From Isoetes taiwanensis (lineage: Eukaryota; Streptophyta; Lycopodiopsida; Isoetales; Isoetaceae), in NCBI GenBank assembly GCA_021234155.1, contig JAJEKV010000083.1:3936573-4000572 (forward strand): a stretch of 64,000 bases of DNA, read 5' to 3'. Shown here piece by piece: positions 25,260-37,370 of the stretch (position 1 is its first letter; every line of letters begins with the position of its first letter). The notes beneath the pieces were generated by a model. It had not been told where the DNA came from and did no database searches. It was given only the letters and a program-made list of their open reading frames with translations. The position numbers and the translations under genes were made by a program.

Positions 25260-25800
25260 ATGGAATACTAGTATAAGGACATGTGATCGTGCACGTGCAT
25301 CACATGTAGCAAATCAAGTACTCTGTCCTACCACTATAAAGACCCGTGATATGGAAGGATAGGACATGTAGAGAATCAAGTATTCTTTCCTACTTCTATA
25401 AAGACATGTGACAATAGAAGTATTACACATGTCGTAATTCATGTATTCTCATCCCTACAATGCCTTAGCAAATAAAAGTACTCTCCCTACTACTATAAAA
25501 AGACATGTGACATGGAAGCATATGACATGTAGAGAATCAAGTATTCTTTCCTACTTCTATAAAGACATGTGACAATAGAAGTATTACACATGTCGTAATT
25601 CATGTATTCTTTCCTACAATGCCTTAGCAAATAAAGTACTCTGTCCTACTACTATAAAGACATGTGAATGGAAGTATAGGACATGTAGAGAATCAAATAT
25701 TCTTTCCTACATCTATAAAGACACGTGACAATAGAATTATTAGACATGTAGAAATTCAGGTATTCTTTCCTACAGTGGATTGTATTATAAAATGACATGT
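25260..25800. repeat. About 158-bp tandem repeat, three copies
   Basis: GACATGTAGAGAATCAA recurs at 25,363, 25,524 and 25,680 (periods 161 and 156). Within each unit a shorter motif, CTATAAAGACATGTGAC, is repeated. No coding potential. Confidence 0.8.
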
Positions 25801-25989
25801 CACAATAGAAGAAACTACAAAACAACAGTGGATGTTTTAGTCCACTGAAAAAAGAACACCATTATCGAACAAAACCATACCTCCACAAATCCACATGTAG
25901 GATTCTTTGAAAACAGGACATGTAGATCTACCAAAACTGATGTTTTCAACAGTGGACCAAAAACTGGGGTGAGTGTGGCATAGCTACAT

Positions 25990-26345
25990 GGCTTTAACTT
26001 GCACTATTCCCTTTCCTAGCCTAGTAGATTTAGATAGGTAACCCATATTTCTACCTTTACATCTCTCAGTACCATATGGAGAAGCTGAGTTGACGACATG
26101 TAATCTTCCTGATCCTCGTACTAGGACATTCCTCCTTCTCCATATTGACCAGGCCCTAGCCATTTGGAAAGGCTTCTTCTTCATGGTATTCCATTCCAAT
26201 GGGAGAATTCCCAACAACAATTCTTGATCCCTAATGGATATTCAAACCTATCCAGACTCCATACACATACTATGTTCGGCTCCTCACATGCCACCAGGCA
26301 GTGCTCTATGGAATCATCTTCAGCTTTGCACATGGGGCAGAGCGG
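25990..26345 (-). pseudogene. LINE relic, zinc-binding region after reverse transcriptase
   Basis: The minus strand reads CPMCKAEDDSIEHCLVACEE, a Cys/His zinc motif typical of the zf-RVT region, then after a stop ARAWSIWRRRNVLVRG, which resembles the conserved W-IW-RN segment. At least two stops interrupt it. It is a different lineage from LINE copies 1 and 2. Confidence 0.6.
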
Positions 26346-26379
26346 CTGACGTACATTTTGAGACTAGTCGGTTGATCCT

Positions 26380-28400
26380 AAGAACCCCGTAAATTACTTG
26401 GCAAATAAAAGTATTGATACGTTGGGGGTTTGGGGGCGGGGGCATGCATTTTGTGTCTTCCATGGAGACCTAAATTGGACGGCCCGGCACATTACCTGAC
26501 TTCTTTTCATCTTGTATAATCCTGTAATTTCTTCCATGGAATCCCATGTCAGACATAATCTTTTCAATTGCCAGAAGACTAGCATCTCTAGAAGAGGAGG
26601 GAGTCTTGTTCCATGCAAATAATATGCTCAAGTATACCATCTTGTCAACTATTCTTAAGAAAGCATGCAATGTACAAATGTGAACCTTTTTCAATTCAAT
26701 TGGAAGCACAGGATCCAAAGAACTATACTCCTCCTCTCGACATGGTGCAAGATCTTGGCCGCAATTTAATGTGCTTATAGATGCTTGAACACCTTGTCTA
26801 TTCCTTCCTTTTGTGTCTCTGTTTTGCAGTGTAGCAGCAATACGGACATGTTTCAGTAGTTTTAGCTCCACCATGCTTCATATTATACATGCATTTAATA
26901 GTTTTAAGGTCTGCATCAAGGTGCCACTCTGCTGCGTATGCTCCATAGTGTGGAACTATGAGTTTTTCACCAATAACATGAGAGGCAATAAGACTGGGTA
27001 TGGGCATTTGATGAACACCCATTTTAAAACCTTGTGAGATTCCTTAGGCACTTGAAATATTCCAAGCCACCAAATGTTCTCCTCTGATTGCACCGAAAAG
27101 TTTTCATTTTCTGCACTACTACGTCCAATGGCTCTATTCATGAGAGTTAAAGATACACGCTCATATTTCTCGCCTTTAATCATCTCCATTTCATCTAGCT
27201 TGATAGCAACAATGATATTACCATCACAATCATCTATTTTCATGTCATAATACCTTACCATCAGTTTCAACAAACCTCTAAATCAATCCAACAATTGTTC
27301 TTCACATCAAGCACAAAATTATTTCCTGCTAATTGCTTCATTTTCTTTCCTTTCGCAGCATGTTGCTCCAAAGCTCCCAAGTTGATAAGGACTTTCTATA
27401 TGTGTCATTGGCCCCAAAAGTTCCTTTATTTTCTGATTTCTATAGTTCCTATACAACCAAATCTTAGAAACTTTTGGCATTATCACTTTCTTGACTATCG
27501 TGGAAGATCTTAAAGCTGTAAACAACTGTACATAAGCATTTCTACTGATACCAGCATTATCGCAAGCATGTTGGACCTGATCCACATCTTGTTCATCACT
27601 TAACTATTGTAGAACACTATCAATGATGGCTTTTCTTAACAAATTTGTACCTGGAAGATTTATTAACCTTAATATATCATTCTTGTTTACGATTTTCTTC
27701 AATAGCACAGCAAGGTTGGCTTCCTTATTCTTCTTACAACCCATTGATGGATCCATAAGTTCTTTTATAGCCTTAACTCTCCTTTTCGCTCCACCACCGG
27801 GCTTTAAAACATCATTTGGTCTCATCGATTTAGCTCTCTCTCGTGCTCCCAATGGAGTGGTTTTTAACCTCTTCATTCTCTTTTCTAATTTTTCATTTTC
27901 TTCCATCAAGCGTTTAGACTTTGAGCTTTCCATCAAAAGCCTTTGTTCCAGCTGGGAACTTCTTTCCTTTATCTCACACATTTGTTTTTGAGATGTTGTC
28001 CAAGAATCTGTCAAGAATGCATTTTCCTTAGCTAAAGCAAAGTTGTGATTAACTAAAGCATCATCTTGATACTTGAGATGGTAATTACTTATTGCTGCAT
28101 GTTCAAATTTCTGCAGTAACCTAGGAGCCCATGGTTTCCTTTAGAAACAAATTTAAGTAGCCCGTTGGAGAATGAAATTGGAGATGCATATTTAAGATAG
28201 GGTCTCTTGGATATAATTCCCCTCTTCTCCATAAATCAATGTTCATTCTTCCCTCTGCTCTCATTGCATTTTCATCAGCAACATGATTAAATTTTCCCTT
28301 CCTCTCATTATGAATTGGCAAGCAATTGTGTGGAATTTCAACACGAAAAGTGGATACATTGGGATCAAGTTCCTTTAAAAGTCTTGCAAACAACCATGGA
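26380..28400 (-). pseudogene. Unidentified multi-part gene, probably transposon-derived
   Basis: A chain of minus-strand frames lies in a consistent order: 28,393-28,121 (NCLPIHNERKGKFNHVADEN), 28,014-27,604 (a coiled coil, LMEENEKLEKRMKRLK, plus basic region), 27,585-27,319 (DQVQHACDNAGISRNAYVQL), 27,273-26,956, 27,022-26,798 (IVPHYGAYAAEWHLDADLKT, then CPYCCYTAKQRHKRK) and 26,874-26,470. The HLDADLKT...CPYC pattern recalls transposase-like proteins I have seen without a firm family. Frames are broken by stops and shifts. Function unknown. Confidence 0.4.
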
Positions 28401-30280
28401 GGAAGACCTTTGGATAAAAACTAATCAAAAGTATGCTGTCAAAAATGACATCTAGATTATGCTCAAATAAATCGAAATCATGCTGTCAAGAATTACATCT
28501 AGATTGTCCAAATAGATACCTGTTATTTTGCTACATATTCTAAACGAGGTGCACCCTGGACTACCACAGTCGTCGGATCTGTCAATCCTACGGCCCAGAC
28601 TGTATGTTGGAGCCTCTGGACACCTCTCGTTTCGATTATGCTCAATTATGATTGGGGACGCCTATGATTTTAAGATGTCGAATACGAGTTTGCCTAAGGT
28701 TTTGATGGTATATCGTGCCTCTATACGGTTTCATTTAAGCTTTTAGAATATGAAATACGGGGATTCGAACCTCTACTAAAATAACTCAATGTCCTAATAA
28801 GACTACTTTAACCAATCTAACTAGTGAGCTAATGTGACTATTTTTTATCTTAAATCTATGTTTTTTTTTTCATAATAACCCATTGAATTGTTTTAGGGAT
28901 ATGGTCTATGGTTTCAAGAATTATATCTATATCAAATCCCCCTGGAACCCCCTGTTATTTTGCTACATATTGCATGTTTGTATTGCTCCAGAAGAATGCA
29001 ACACTGAGTTATGCCAAAACTTCCCCTCCATTTTCCCATGAAAATTCCCTCCTAATCAAGGGCAGTTCCACCGAAACTTTGAAAATTGGCACCATAGATG
29101 ATCAATGCTTTGGGTTCGAGAGGGGTAAAAGCTTTGGGTTCGAGATATTAGAGTAGAGATACAATAAAGTGTTCGTAAAGATGTGCAACAGGACAAAATT
29201 ATTTAATCTATAGAAGAAAAAAAATTAATTAGTTGCACGTCATATGATGACCCATTTTAGATCAAACAAAAAAAGGGCGGCTTCTCTTCTGCCCATCCTT
29301 CTGCCCTATGAAACCCATTAAATGAAAACTAACCACCTTAACAAGGCTAATACACCACATCTTATGAGGTCCTATTGTAACCCCACAAGACCTCTAATGC
29401 CACAAATTGACTTCAAGCAAGATACTGCAACCCCAAAGAGCTATAATTGCCCACAACAAACCAAACAAGAGTTGTGGTAAATGTACACAAGATCATAGGC
29501 CTCCCGTCCTCTAATCCTACTTTCATCAACCCTCTTCTCCGCCTTGCCTAGACAGCCATATCTTCCCCTCCAGCTGGGATAGAACAGGAGAAAATGCCCA
29601 CAAACAACATTAAGGCAAGCAGTAACACAGAAGATCTGAAATCCATTTACCTAAATGCCCAAAGAAATGAACCAAAATCTATAACTGAAGACTGCAGTGA
29701 GTGCAACCTTTACCACAGTGAGTGTAGTCTCCTCATTGCATGAGTGCAATAAAAGAAGCCACCGCTTAAGCCATCTCCAAAGCACAAACAAATGAAATGA
29801 CTTTACAAATCTGAAAGACCAAGCCTAAATAACTATCCACGTGCCCTAGCATCAGCAAAAATATTTGGATAGGCCGTGAGCTCATGAGCTCTTAATTACC
29901 AAGACCTATGGAGCTCAAGCTATCTGCTAGCATACCTCTATCTAAACCTAAAAACACAAGACAAATGCTTGAAATAATCTCTAGCCAGCTCAAAACTTGA
30001 TGCAAGAAAGAAACAAAGCTGGAGATAGCAGTCATACCCCATTTTGTCCTCTGTTGCAGCAAGCAGAAGCAGAAGGGAAAGAGAGCACCCTACCATCTGC
30101 CATGGCTTTGGGAAAACAGAAGCAGCGAAGATGCTCTTCTAGCGAGCAAATATTCAGATGTCTTGGCTATGGACAGAGCGCAACATCTTTTGGAGACAGT
30201 AACTAGTTGCGTATGGGATTGATTACCCTTGCTCTGAGTCAAAATTCTTTCAACCTCTACTTCTGGCTCCTTTGGCAATT
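28401..30280. other. Mostly noncoding stretch
   Basis: No gene is supported apart from a tRNA-like segment described separately. Several short frames exist without recognisable motifs. Confidence 0.4.
28752..28838 (-). other. tRNA-like sequence, probably a tRNA-derived relic
   Basis: The minus strand has TTAGCTCACTAGTTAGATTG (A-box-like) and, about 45 nt on, GAGGTTCGAATCCCCGT (B-box-like). I could not form all cloverleaf stems by hand, so it is called a relic or SINE head rather than a tRNA gene. Confidence 0.35.
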
Positions 30281-30284
30281 CCTT

Positions 30285-30610
30285 GATGGAATATGCAACA
30301 TTAAATCTCATACGGAAAGATCTATTTTATATTCATATTGCATTATGATAGAGAGTGACAAGGTCTCTTACCTGATCAAATGAACATCATCCAAAAGCAG
30401 ATAATGTTACTAATTAAAATCTTTATGACAATTATAACCATGCCACAATGCTCAGTGTGCAGAGACTGTATTTTAAAACTAGTAAACGTAACATCATAAT
30501 AAATAATATTCAAGCTAATCTAAATGTTCAATGTACATAACATCATACTATAAGCTAAACTAAGATTGGAAATGCATGGTGGTTTGTTGATGGTAAGCTC
30601 GAATTTTCTC
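30285..30610. repeat. Dispersed repeat R2, copy 1
   Basis: Shares GGAAAGATCT, TTCATATTGCATTATGATAG-type and CTGATCAAAT phrases with 51,430-51,700. Its end, ACTAAGATTGGAAATGCATG, is shared with 55,250-55,290. Confidence 0.75.
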
Positions 30611-30955
30611 AGGAGACATAGAAGAGTCTTCTGGAGGAAGGCTGCCAGAGAGCAAAGGGGAATTTTATTTGGAGGGTTTTTTTGTGGATGGCTTGGAGGG
30701 TTTTACAAGAGAATATTCCTTAGAATATTTTGTTATGGCATGTTGTACTAGTTGCCATTTTTTTGGTAACATGTACCAGCATGAACATATACCAGAATGA
30801 ATTCTGTACGCGTCAACGTATAGCTAAAGAAAAATGGACTGAATAATATATGTATTGCATACATTCACTAATATATACAGTGCAGGTTACCAGCCACACT
30901 ATTAACTATTAGAATTTGATATGAAAAAGTGCGTACAAAAAACTGTCGTTCTTCC

Positions 30956-33900
30956 TCAAGGAAGGAGCCTATGTAGAACATCCTCTGTCAATACAGGCTG
31001 AATGATGTCCAAAAAAAACCTAGGGTCATGGTTGAGGACTTTCGCAAATACGTACATCAGATGTTTGCACGGAATATATACCCTTTTCAGCTCTCTGACC
31101 ATGAAATCCGGGCATGTGCATGTGGGATGCTTGCAGACCCTTACTGTATAAGTTTCATCTGGTCGACGCACCTGGTACTCAACATCCGTGTGGTGGATAT
31201 TGACCTTTATGGACTCTATATCACACTCTAGTTGTAAAGCTTGATTAAGCTTTGTTTCAGCTTCTACACAAAGCTTCCCTCGTCTGTTCATGCGCTTCCC
31301 AAAACGTTCCATGAAGTGGGAAGAGTCAATTACGATAGGAGAATTCACACTAGTCACATTGGGAATTGAGCTCCTTGGATTAATCCCTCTAATAGAAAAG
31401 TTTCCTTTCTCCAATGTTTCCAACTCTGCACTAGTGATATTCACACCCTTTGCCACAGGCCAATCTGGCTGGATTTAGTAGGTGTGGCTATGATGCTCGC
31501 AGAATCGGATAGTAGGTATCTTTGCACATTTTGAGGACAAAACCAAAACCTTTGTGTGACCTCTCTACCATTTGCTTTCCTTTGCCCAGTGAAGCATGGT
31601 GCAATAGTGGATTCTGTACGTACCCTATTAATTTCAGAATTGCATCTTCGACCATTGGACTTGATTCTACCTTGACATCTTATTTTACTACCAGGCTCTG
31701 TTCTTCTGATAGCCCAATCCTGGCATATCATACTCTGTACAAGATATGTAGCATCATCAAAAATTATATTCCGTTTTGCTGAAGCATCTACCCTAACTCT
31801 AGAGCGAGTATGGGCCCTCTTGTCGGGACGATGACTACCAGAACCTACATCCTTGCTATATTCTGTGCTATCTCTGGTCCTTTTTAGAATAGTCTGATTA
31901 TTTCCTCCTGAACCAAAGATGAATGGGTCGTATTCCACTATGTAAAACTGGCCGAGTTCAACTGCTTGGCTGACACAAGCGAGCGGGGTAACATTACTAG
32001 TCATTGAAGTGCCCATTCTCACAAGATCAAAGTATCCATACCGGACCTATTCCAACAAAATTATGCTCTCTATGGGCTTTGCACTTTGCACTTTGCAGCA
32101 CAAATTACGTAAGATCGTACAAAGCATGCATCGCATACAAGGATAATTTATTCACATACCCTCTTGATGCCAACCAACTGGCATGCACAGATTCAGATAG
32201 ATTGGCGTTAGGGATTTGAGCTGCAGTTGCTAGATTCACTCCATCCTCCATAAAGTTGCCCCATCTGCTCACTCTTTGATGCCACCATGCTAGCCATGAG
32301 CCTAAGGAACTTATGTCTGAAGGGCTAGTTTTTCCAGGCCACCAATTGACAATATTCTGAAAAGCAACTTCAGCATCTTCCGCAGTGGGTGCGGATCTCC
32401 AGGCCCTGCACAAATTCAGATGCTCTTGTCTATGTTCTTGTGATATGTACTTATTTGTGTGTCTTTGAAGACACTGTTCCCAATGAAATTTACAACCACG
32501 TTCCTTTCCTTCCATGGGCTGGCCATCATTGAACACAGCTCGAATGGCATTCCAATTAGCTTGAGCTTCGTCTGCCATGAATCCTTTGAACTGAGCAGGT
32601 GTTGAGTTCTTTAGTACCATGACTCTGTTTAGCTTATTCCAGAACTTTATCTGAGCTTCCGTGTCCTCCGTTTTCATATCACATGTTGCTATTGTAAGAA
32701 GACAACGCATACTGAACATTTCCAAAGATTGCTTTAATATTTTAAAATGGCCATTGAAAAGTAGAAAGAAAACAAATATACCTAGGGTCGTACACATGGC
32801 ATGCTAAAGTAGTCCACCCAACAGTGCGTTTTACGTGGTCAAAATGGACCCAAGAGTCTTCTAAGTCTCCTCCTGGACGCATTCTATTGACGAGCTCCAC
32901 TCCAGAACCGGCTCCTGTTGTGGACATTTTGAAGACATAACACCGACCATTGTCCTCGTCATGAAGTTGGTATGGAAACTTGGAACCATGAAAAAATTGA
33001 TTTTTGCAGTGCTGTTTTAAGTATATGATCTTTCCAACTTCATCTTTTTGGTGGACTTTAGTTTCAAGACTCTTATTTATCCACTGGCGTATCCTACAAC
33101 AAAACCAAAATTTAGAAAAGAAGCATAATCAAATAGTTACAATTGAAAGGTAACCAGGTGAGAAAAAGAATACCTTCTTTTATTGCAAAGAGGTTGAAGT
33201 TGCTTCAACAGATTGTCTATTCTATCTCTCCCCACAACCGTATGTCATCACAATCAAAAGAGTTGTCAACAAGTTGTTGATAGTGATCTCCATGGCTACC
33301 TCCATCTGTATCTGTTTTGCCCCCTTTTTGCTTCCTATTGAAGCATTAAGTCTACTATTCACCATTTGGTGTAGCAAATTTAATTCTTCACGAGTTGGAG
33401 GAGTCCTGATAGGATGGTTATGTGTACCAGCATGAAGGGCTAATCTTGTATGTGTGGCTTAAATGCGGTATAACATAATATATCACACAACCGCATAGTG
33501 CCGGGCATGTTGGCTGCTCCTCACAAGATTCACAAGCAAGCACTCCATGTGATCGTGATATGGGGCCAAGTGCGGTTTGTTGCTTCATAGTTCCTTTCCA
33601 CCGACATCATTTGGTAGACTTCTAGAAAGAAAATAGTCACATGTAGGATTCATGCACCTTAAATGACCACAACACTTGGAATATTTAACTATGCCATCGA
33701 ATGAGTGACTTGTCTTCTCGGGTTTGGTCCATAGATGTGGATCGACCTTTCTTTCCATGCCTGCCATAGAACTCAATTCATTTGGAGGCAGCTCGAATAC
33801 TACATTGCCATTGTAATGGGAGGGTAGACATCTTCTCGATGTTGGTGCGTAAAATGATGAACACAATCTTTTCAATTTGCTTGATCCAAAACTATCAACT

Positions 33901-34295
33901 ACTGTCTGAAACGTGGATACAATGTTTACATTGCTCTCAAGAATATGTTGGGTCGGACTATCAACAATTATTGGTGCATGAGGAGTGCTGACCTCAGTGG
34001 GAAAAGGAGTGCCTTCGACTGTTACAAAGTTCCCATTACATGATAGGGCCACATACACACTATCACCCTCTTGACTCAAAACTTCTTCAAGAAGGACCGT
34101 CCTGCCTCTCCCACTCGTGGATTGCACAACACACAATTTTTCACTACGAAATTGAAAACTATCACATAGCCATTTCCTCGACAGTTGACATTCTCCATTC
34201 TCGAAAGTGCATACCATTCTCAATCGTTTGCCTGGTGATGTGACTATCACGTCATTTGCAGTGAAAGCAAGAATCTCACAATCGTTTTCAGCCAT
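30956..34295 (-). pseudogene. MULE-type transposase gene with SWIM zinc finger, decayed
   Basis: Minus-strand pieces in order: 34,295-33,585 (N-terminal, starts MAENDCEILAFTANDVIVTS); about 33,560-33,250 (CPALCGCVIYYVIPHLSHTR, AGTHNHPIRTPPTREELN); about 33,110-32,742 (VGWTTLACHVYDPRY); 32,700-32,105 (MTIA-like LLTIATCDMKTEDTEAQIKF, GFMADEAQANWNAI, CKFHWEQCLQRH); 32,022-31,456; and 31,456-30,956 with the SWIM motif CTCPDFMVRELKRVYIPCKH. The DDE-type core followed by SWIM is the Mutator/FAR1 pattern. Stops and frame changes between some pieces, for example near 33,220, indicate loss of function. I found no clear terminal repeats. Confidence 0.7.
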
Positions 34296-34299
34296 TGCT

Positions 34300-35585
34300 T
34301 GAAGAAAAAATTTGTGCTACACAGACAACACACCCTCTGCGAACACAGACAACACACCCTCTGCGTAACTAGAATGGTAATACAAGAAAATCCCCTAGCA
34401 CATTAAATTTGGACCACGAAATAATCATAATTGGCGAAATGCACTACTACAATTTCGTAAGATAATTAATTTCTTGCCCGTTGAAATTTTATGACATTAA
34501 TTATATACGTTATAGAATTGTCCGTTTATTTGCAAAACGAGAAAATTGTGCTTCCTTTAAAATTGTTCTATCATTTTAAGAAAATGATAAGTTAAAAAAT
34601 ATAACTTGGCATTCCTGACATATGTTGCAAATAAAAAACATGTATTTGTGAAAAGCAACAAAATGTTGTACATAAATGTAGGATTTAGCTACTGCTGTTA
34701 TATTCTTATTTGTCAGGACTAGCCAACATTTGAGCATAATGAGATGTAGACCAATATAGACTATAGCGTGTCGTTTTCCTTTTACCAAGTTTTATTACCA
34801 AGTATGGTCAATATGGGCCTTAACAAAGGCTCGAAAATCGGTGGAGTAAGATATACAGATATGATATATTTTATATTTTGGAAATCCGTGACTTTGATGG
34901 GAAAGGAAACATAAGTTTTTGTTTTATGAATAGAGGCATAGAAAAGAATAGAATAGAGGCAATAGAATAGTCAATAGAGGCATAGAAAAGAACGAAAAAA
35001 ACAAGGTGCTGCGCACGGAGGGTTGCCCTCCATGGCCGGAGGGTGAAGTGGCTTAAGTCATAGTTGAAGACAATAGAGTACTTGATAACATACTAAACAA
35101 TAAATCGAAATTGCTATTTTAAAACATTGACTTTTTATGAAGGTGATGGTACCCGTTTGCATCACTAATAGCGACCTGTTAAGAATCATTGGAAAGAAAA
35201 GATTGCAAATAAAGAATTTTGTCATTTAAATTACTTGGTTAAATGCTTTTGGCATCACGTACTTAAATATATATTGACTATGAAATCACCCCATGAACAC
35301 TTCTCGTGATCTTAAGTATACCAACATGATGTAGGTCATTGAAAAGTTACATTCAGATTCAACAGGTGGCATGCACAGTTTCAAGTGGCATTACCTCCAA
35401 GGTTCTGTTTGAGTGGGATAGATAAATTTAGTTCGAGATGATCCTGTGATGGAAAGCCTCCTGCAATATGCCTGTGTTCTAAAGCAGTTAGTGGTTTCAA
35501 TTATATGTGTAAGTATATTTCTTCAGTGTGACACTCCATGTGCACATTTAAGATCCACTTACTATGTTTCAGTTGGCGCAGTTTT
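34300..35585. other. AT-rich noncoding stretch
   Basis: Nothing coding is recognised. A direct duplication of ACAACACACCCTCTGCG lies near 34,325-34,365. Confidence 0.4.
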
Positions 35586-35589
35586 CTCC

Positions 35590-36390
35590 AGCACAGATGA
35601 AGGTAAAGATGGTCTGAGCAAGAGGTATACAGCTAGACCAACAACAGGAACTAAAGAAAATGGTATCAGCCACAAGCCCTTCTCCACCCAGTAATAATAA
35701 TTTGAGAATGCAATATGAATCAGATCATCCGCTATCATACGATTTTCAGTTTTCCTTTTCCAAATGCCCTTAAGTCCTTCATAGAAAATTAATTAAAAAA
35801 TAAAAAGCACTTACCATTGACGAATTGTCATATCATTGTAGACCCAAAATGGTGCGAGTAATGATAGCGTTACAAAGTCAATTGATAGCGTACTACCAAT
35901 ACTCAAGCCACGCCCACCGCCTAGGAAAATAGTGTTCTTGGCTAAGACGACCGCCCAATAGTCACCGCCTATATAATCATAAAGCTAAAATATCATGCCA
36001 AGTAGAGGTCTTATTGACATCAGATAATGCATGTGCTTTACGAACAACCTACCACAGAAAGGAGCTTTGATTCCAACAAATTAAGAGGCCATTTATGTAT
36101 CTCATCTCTCCCAATCTTAGGTGGTGGAGGCCGCCATAGCCCAAAATATGGTAACAATGCAAAAGCTCCAGTAGCAAACAAATTTGCCAACCTTCTTCCC
36201 CCAGGAATGAGAAGCATGGTGTAGATTAGTGCACATATCCCCATGGCATACCAGACATTTACTAGTAGTTTGTTTACTTCAAAACCATCCCCGGCTCTTA
36301 ACTCCAATAACTTCTCCACAAAATATTGATCTAAATTAATAGGTGGGTGAAGAATTATGGAAAATAATACATTATATCTGAATGCAGGTG
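35590..36390 (-). CDS. Conserved plastid/cyanobacterial-type membrane protein, 3' exons
   Basis: Three minus-strand exons. About 36,378-36,050: INLDQYFVEKLLELRAGDGF, VNVWYAMGICALIYTMLLIP (membrane helix), LLPYFGLWRPPPPKI. About 35,985-35,825: DFVTLSLLAPFWVYNDMTIR. About 35,697-35,590: YWVEKGLWLIPFSLVPVVGL then AVYLLLRPS. Hydrophobic helices, a proline-rich LWRPPPP loop and a terminal LLLRP resemble uncharacterised thylakoid or envelope proteins shared by plants and cyanobacteria; this is from memory of the pattern. No frameshift was seen within the exons. The N-terminal exons with any transit peptide were not found to the right, so it may be a fragment or have distant exons. Confidence 0.5.
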
Positions 36391-36412
36391 TGGCAACTTG
36401 CTCTTCACCCAC

Positions 36413-37150
36413 CTATTTTAAGGCACGGTTCTAAATGTCTTCTTCAATCACAAGAAAACATGTACCGGACAACTAAACAATGGATCAACACAGTAGTCAT
36501 ATACCATTCGTCATGACGTTTAAAAATATGTACATTCAACATTGGTAAGACTCAGTACAAATGAAAACTCGATTCCAAAGATTTGAGTTGCAACCCTACC
36601 ATGGCATGGTTGCACTTGAAGCGAATTTGTTACTTGGGACTCATGCACTGCTTGGCAAAGCGTAGGAAGTGCTTATGCTAGAGACTACTAAGTATCTAAT
36701 AGTAAAGCCCAAAATACATAAACGTTTTGTAGCTTATTTGTATCTTGCAGCCATCTCTGGCAGTGTTAAAAGAAGCATGCTTCATAAGACCCATCAAGTC
36801 AAAACGGAACCTAGCGAAAAGTATGGGTCCACAAAGAAATGGAAAACAAACGAACAAATAGAGTTCAAAATGTCACTTACAAATGCTTGTTTCGAGTAGT
36901 GTGCGGTGGCTTTGTGGCCTTCAAGACAGCTTGCACACCCAATACTTTGGATACAGAGAAAGAATTCTAACTCAGATCAAGAGTACATTATTCACCGGTT
37001 TTGGAGAAAGCTTTATGGATGAATACAAAGTAAGTATTGTTGCTTTCAACATAAACCTAATTCAAAAGCAAGAGTAACTTTACCTACACGAAGAGCAGAG
37101 CAGAGTCGATGTCTCGATGCTTCAATGCTTTCGTAGATTGCTTAGGAGGA
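36413..37150. other. No gene recognised
   Basis: Two short plus-strand frames (36,669-36,899 and 36,883-37,077) lack identifiable features. The missing upstream exons of the membrane-protein gene could lie here, but I cannot place them. Confidence 0.3.
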
Positions 37151-37154
37151 GCAA

Positions 37155-37370
37155 GAACAGGTTAGCCGGTTTTCAAAGTGGATGCCCAACAACAACGGCC
37201 ACCGCCAATGTACACCTGATAGCAGCTTTGGAGCAGTCATTGGCATATTCCTGACATATACTGGCATATACTTAGAATATGCCATAAACCCAAATCAACG
37301 AGGGCTTGCCCCCTAGGGGCAACCCAAAAATGAATTGAATTGATTTAATTTTAATGTCCATAGAGACCAT
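37155..37370. repeat. Dispersed repeat R1, copy 1
   Basis: Shares GGTTAGCCGGTTT, ATATGCC, and the palindromic end CTTGCCCCCTAGGGGCAACC with 41,940-42,118. It is followed by AATTGAATTGATT, a LINE-tail-like motif. Confidence 0.75.

Noticed and set aside
28752-28838. Functional tRNA gene
   Set aside because: A- and B-box-like segments exist but the cloverleaf stems do not pair convincingly by hand.
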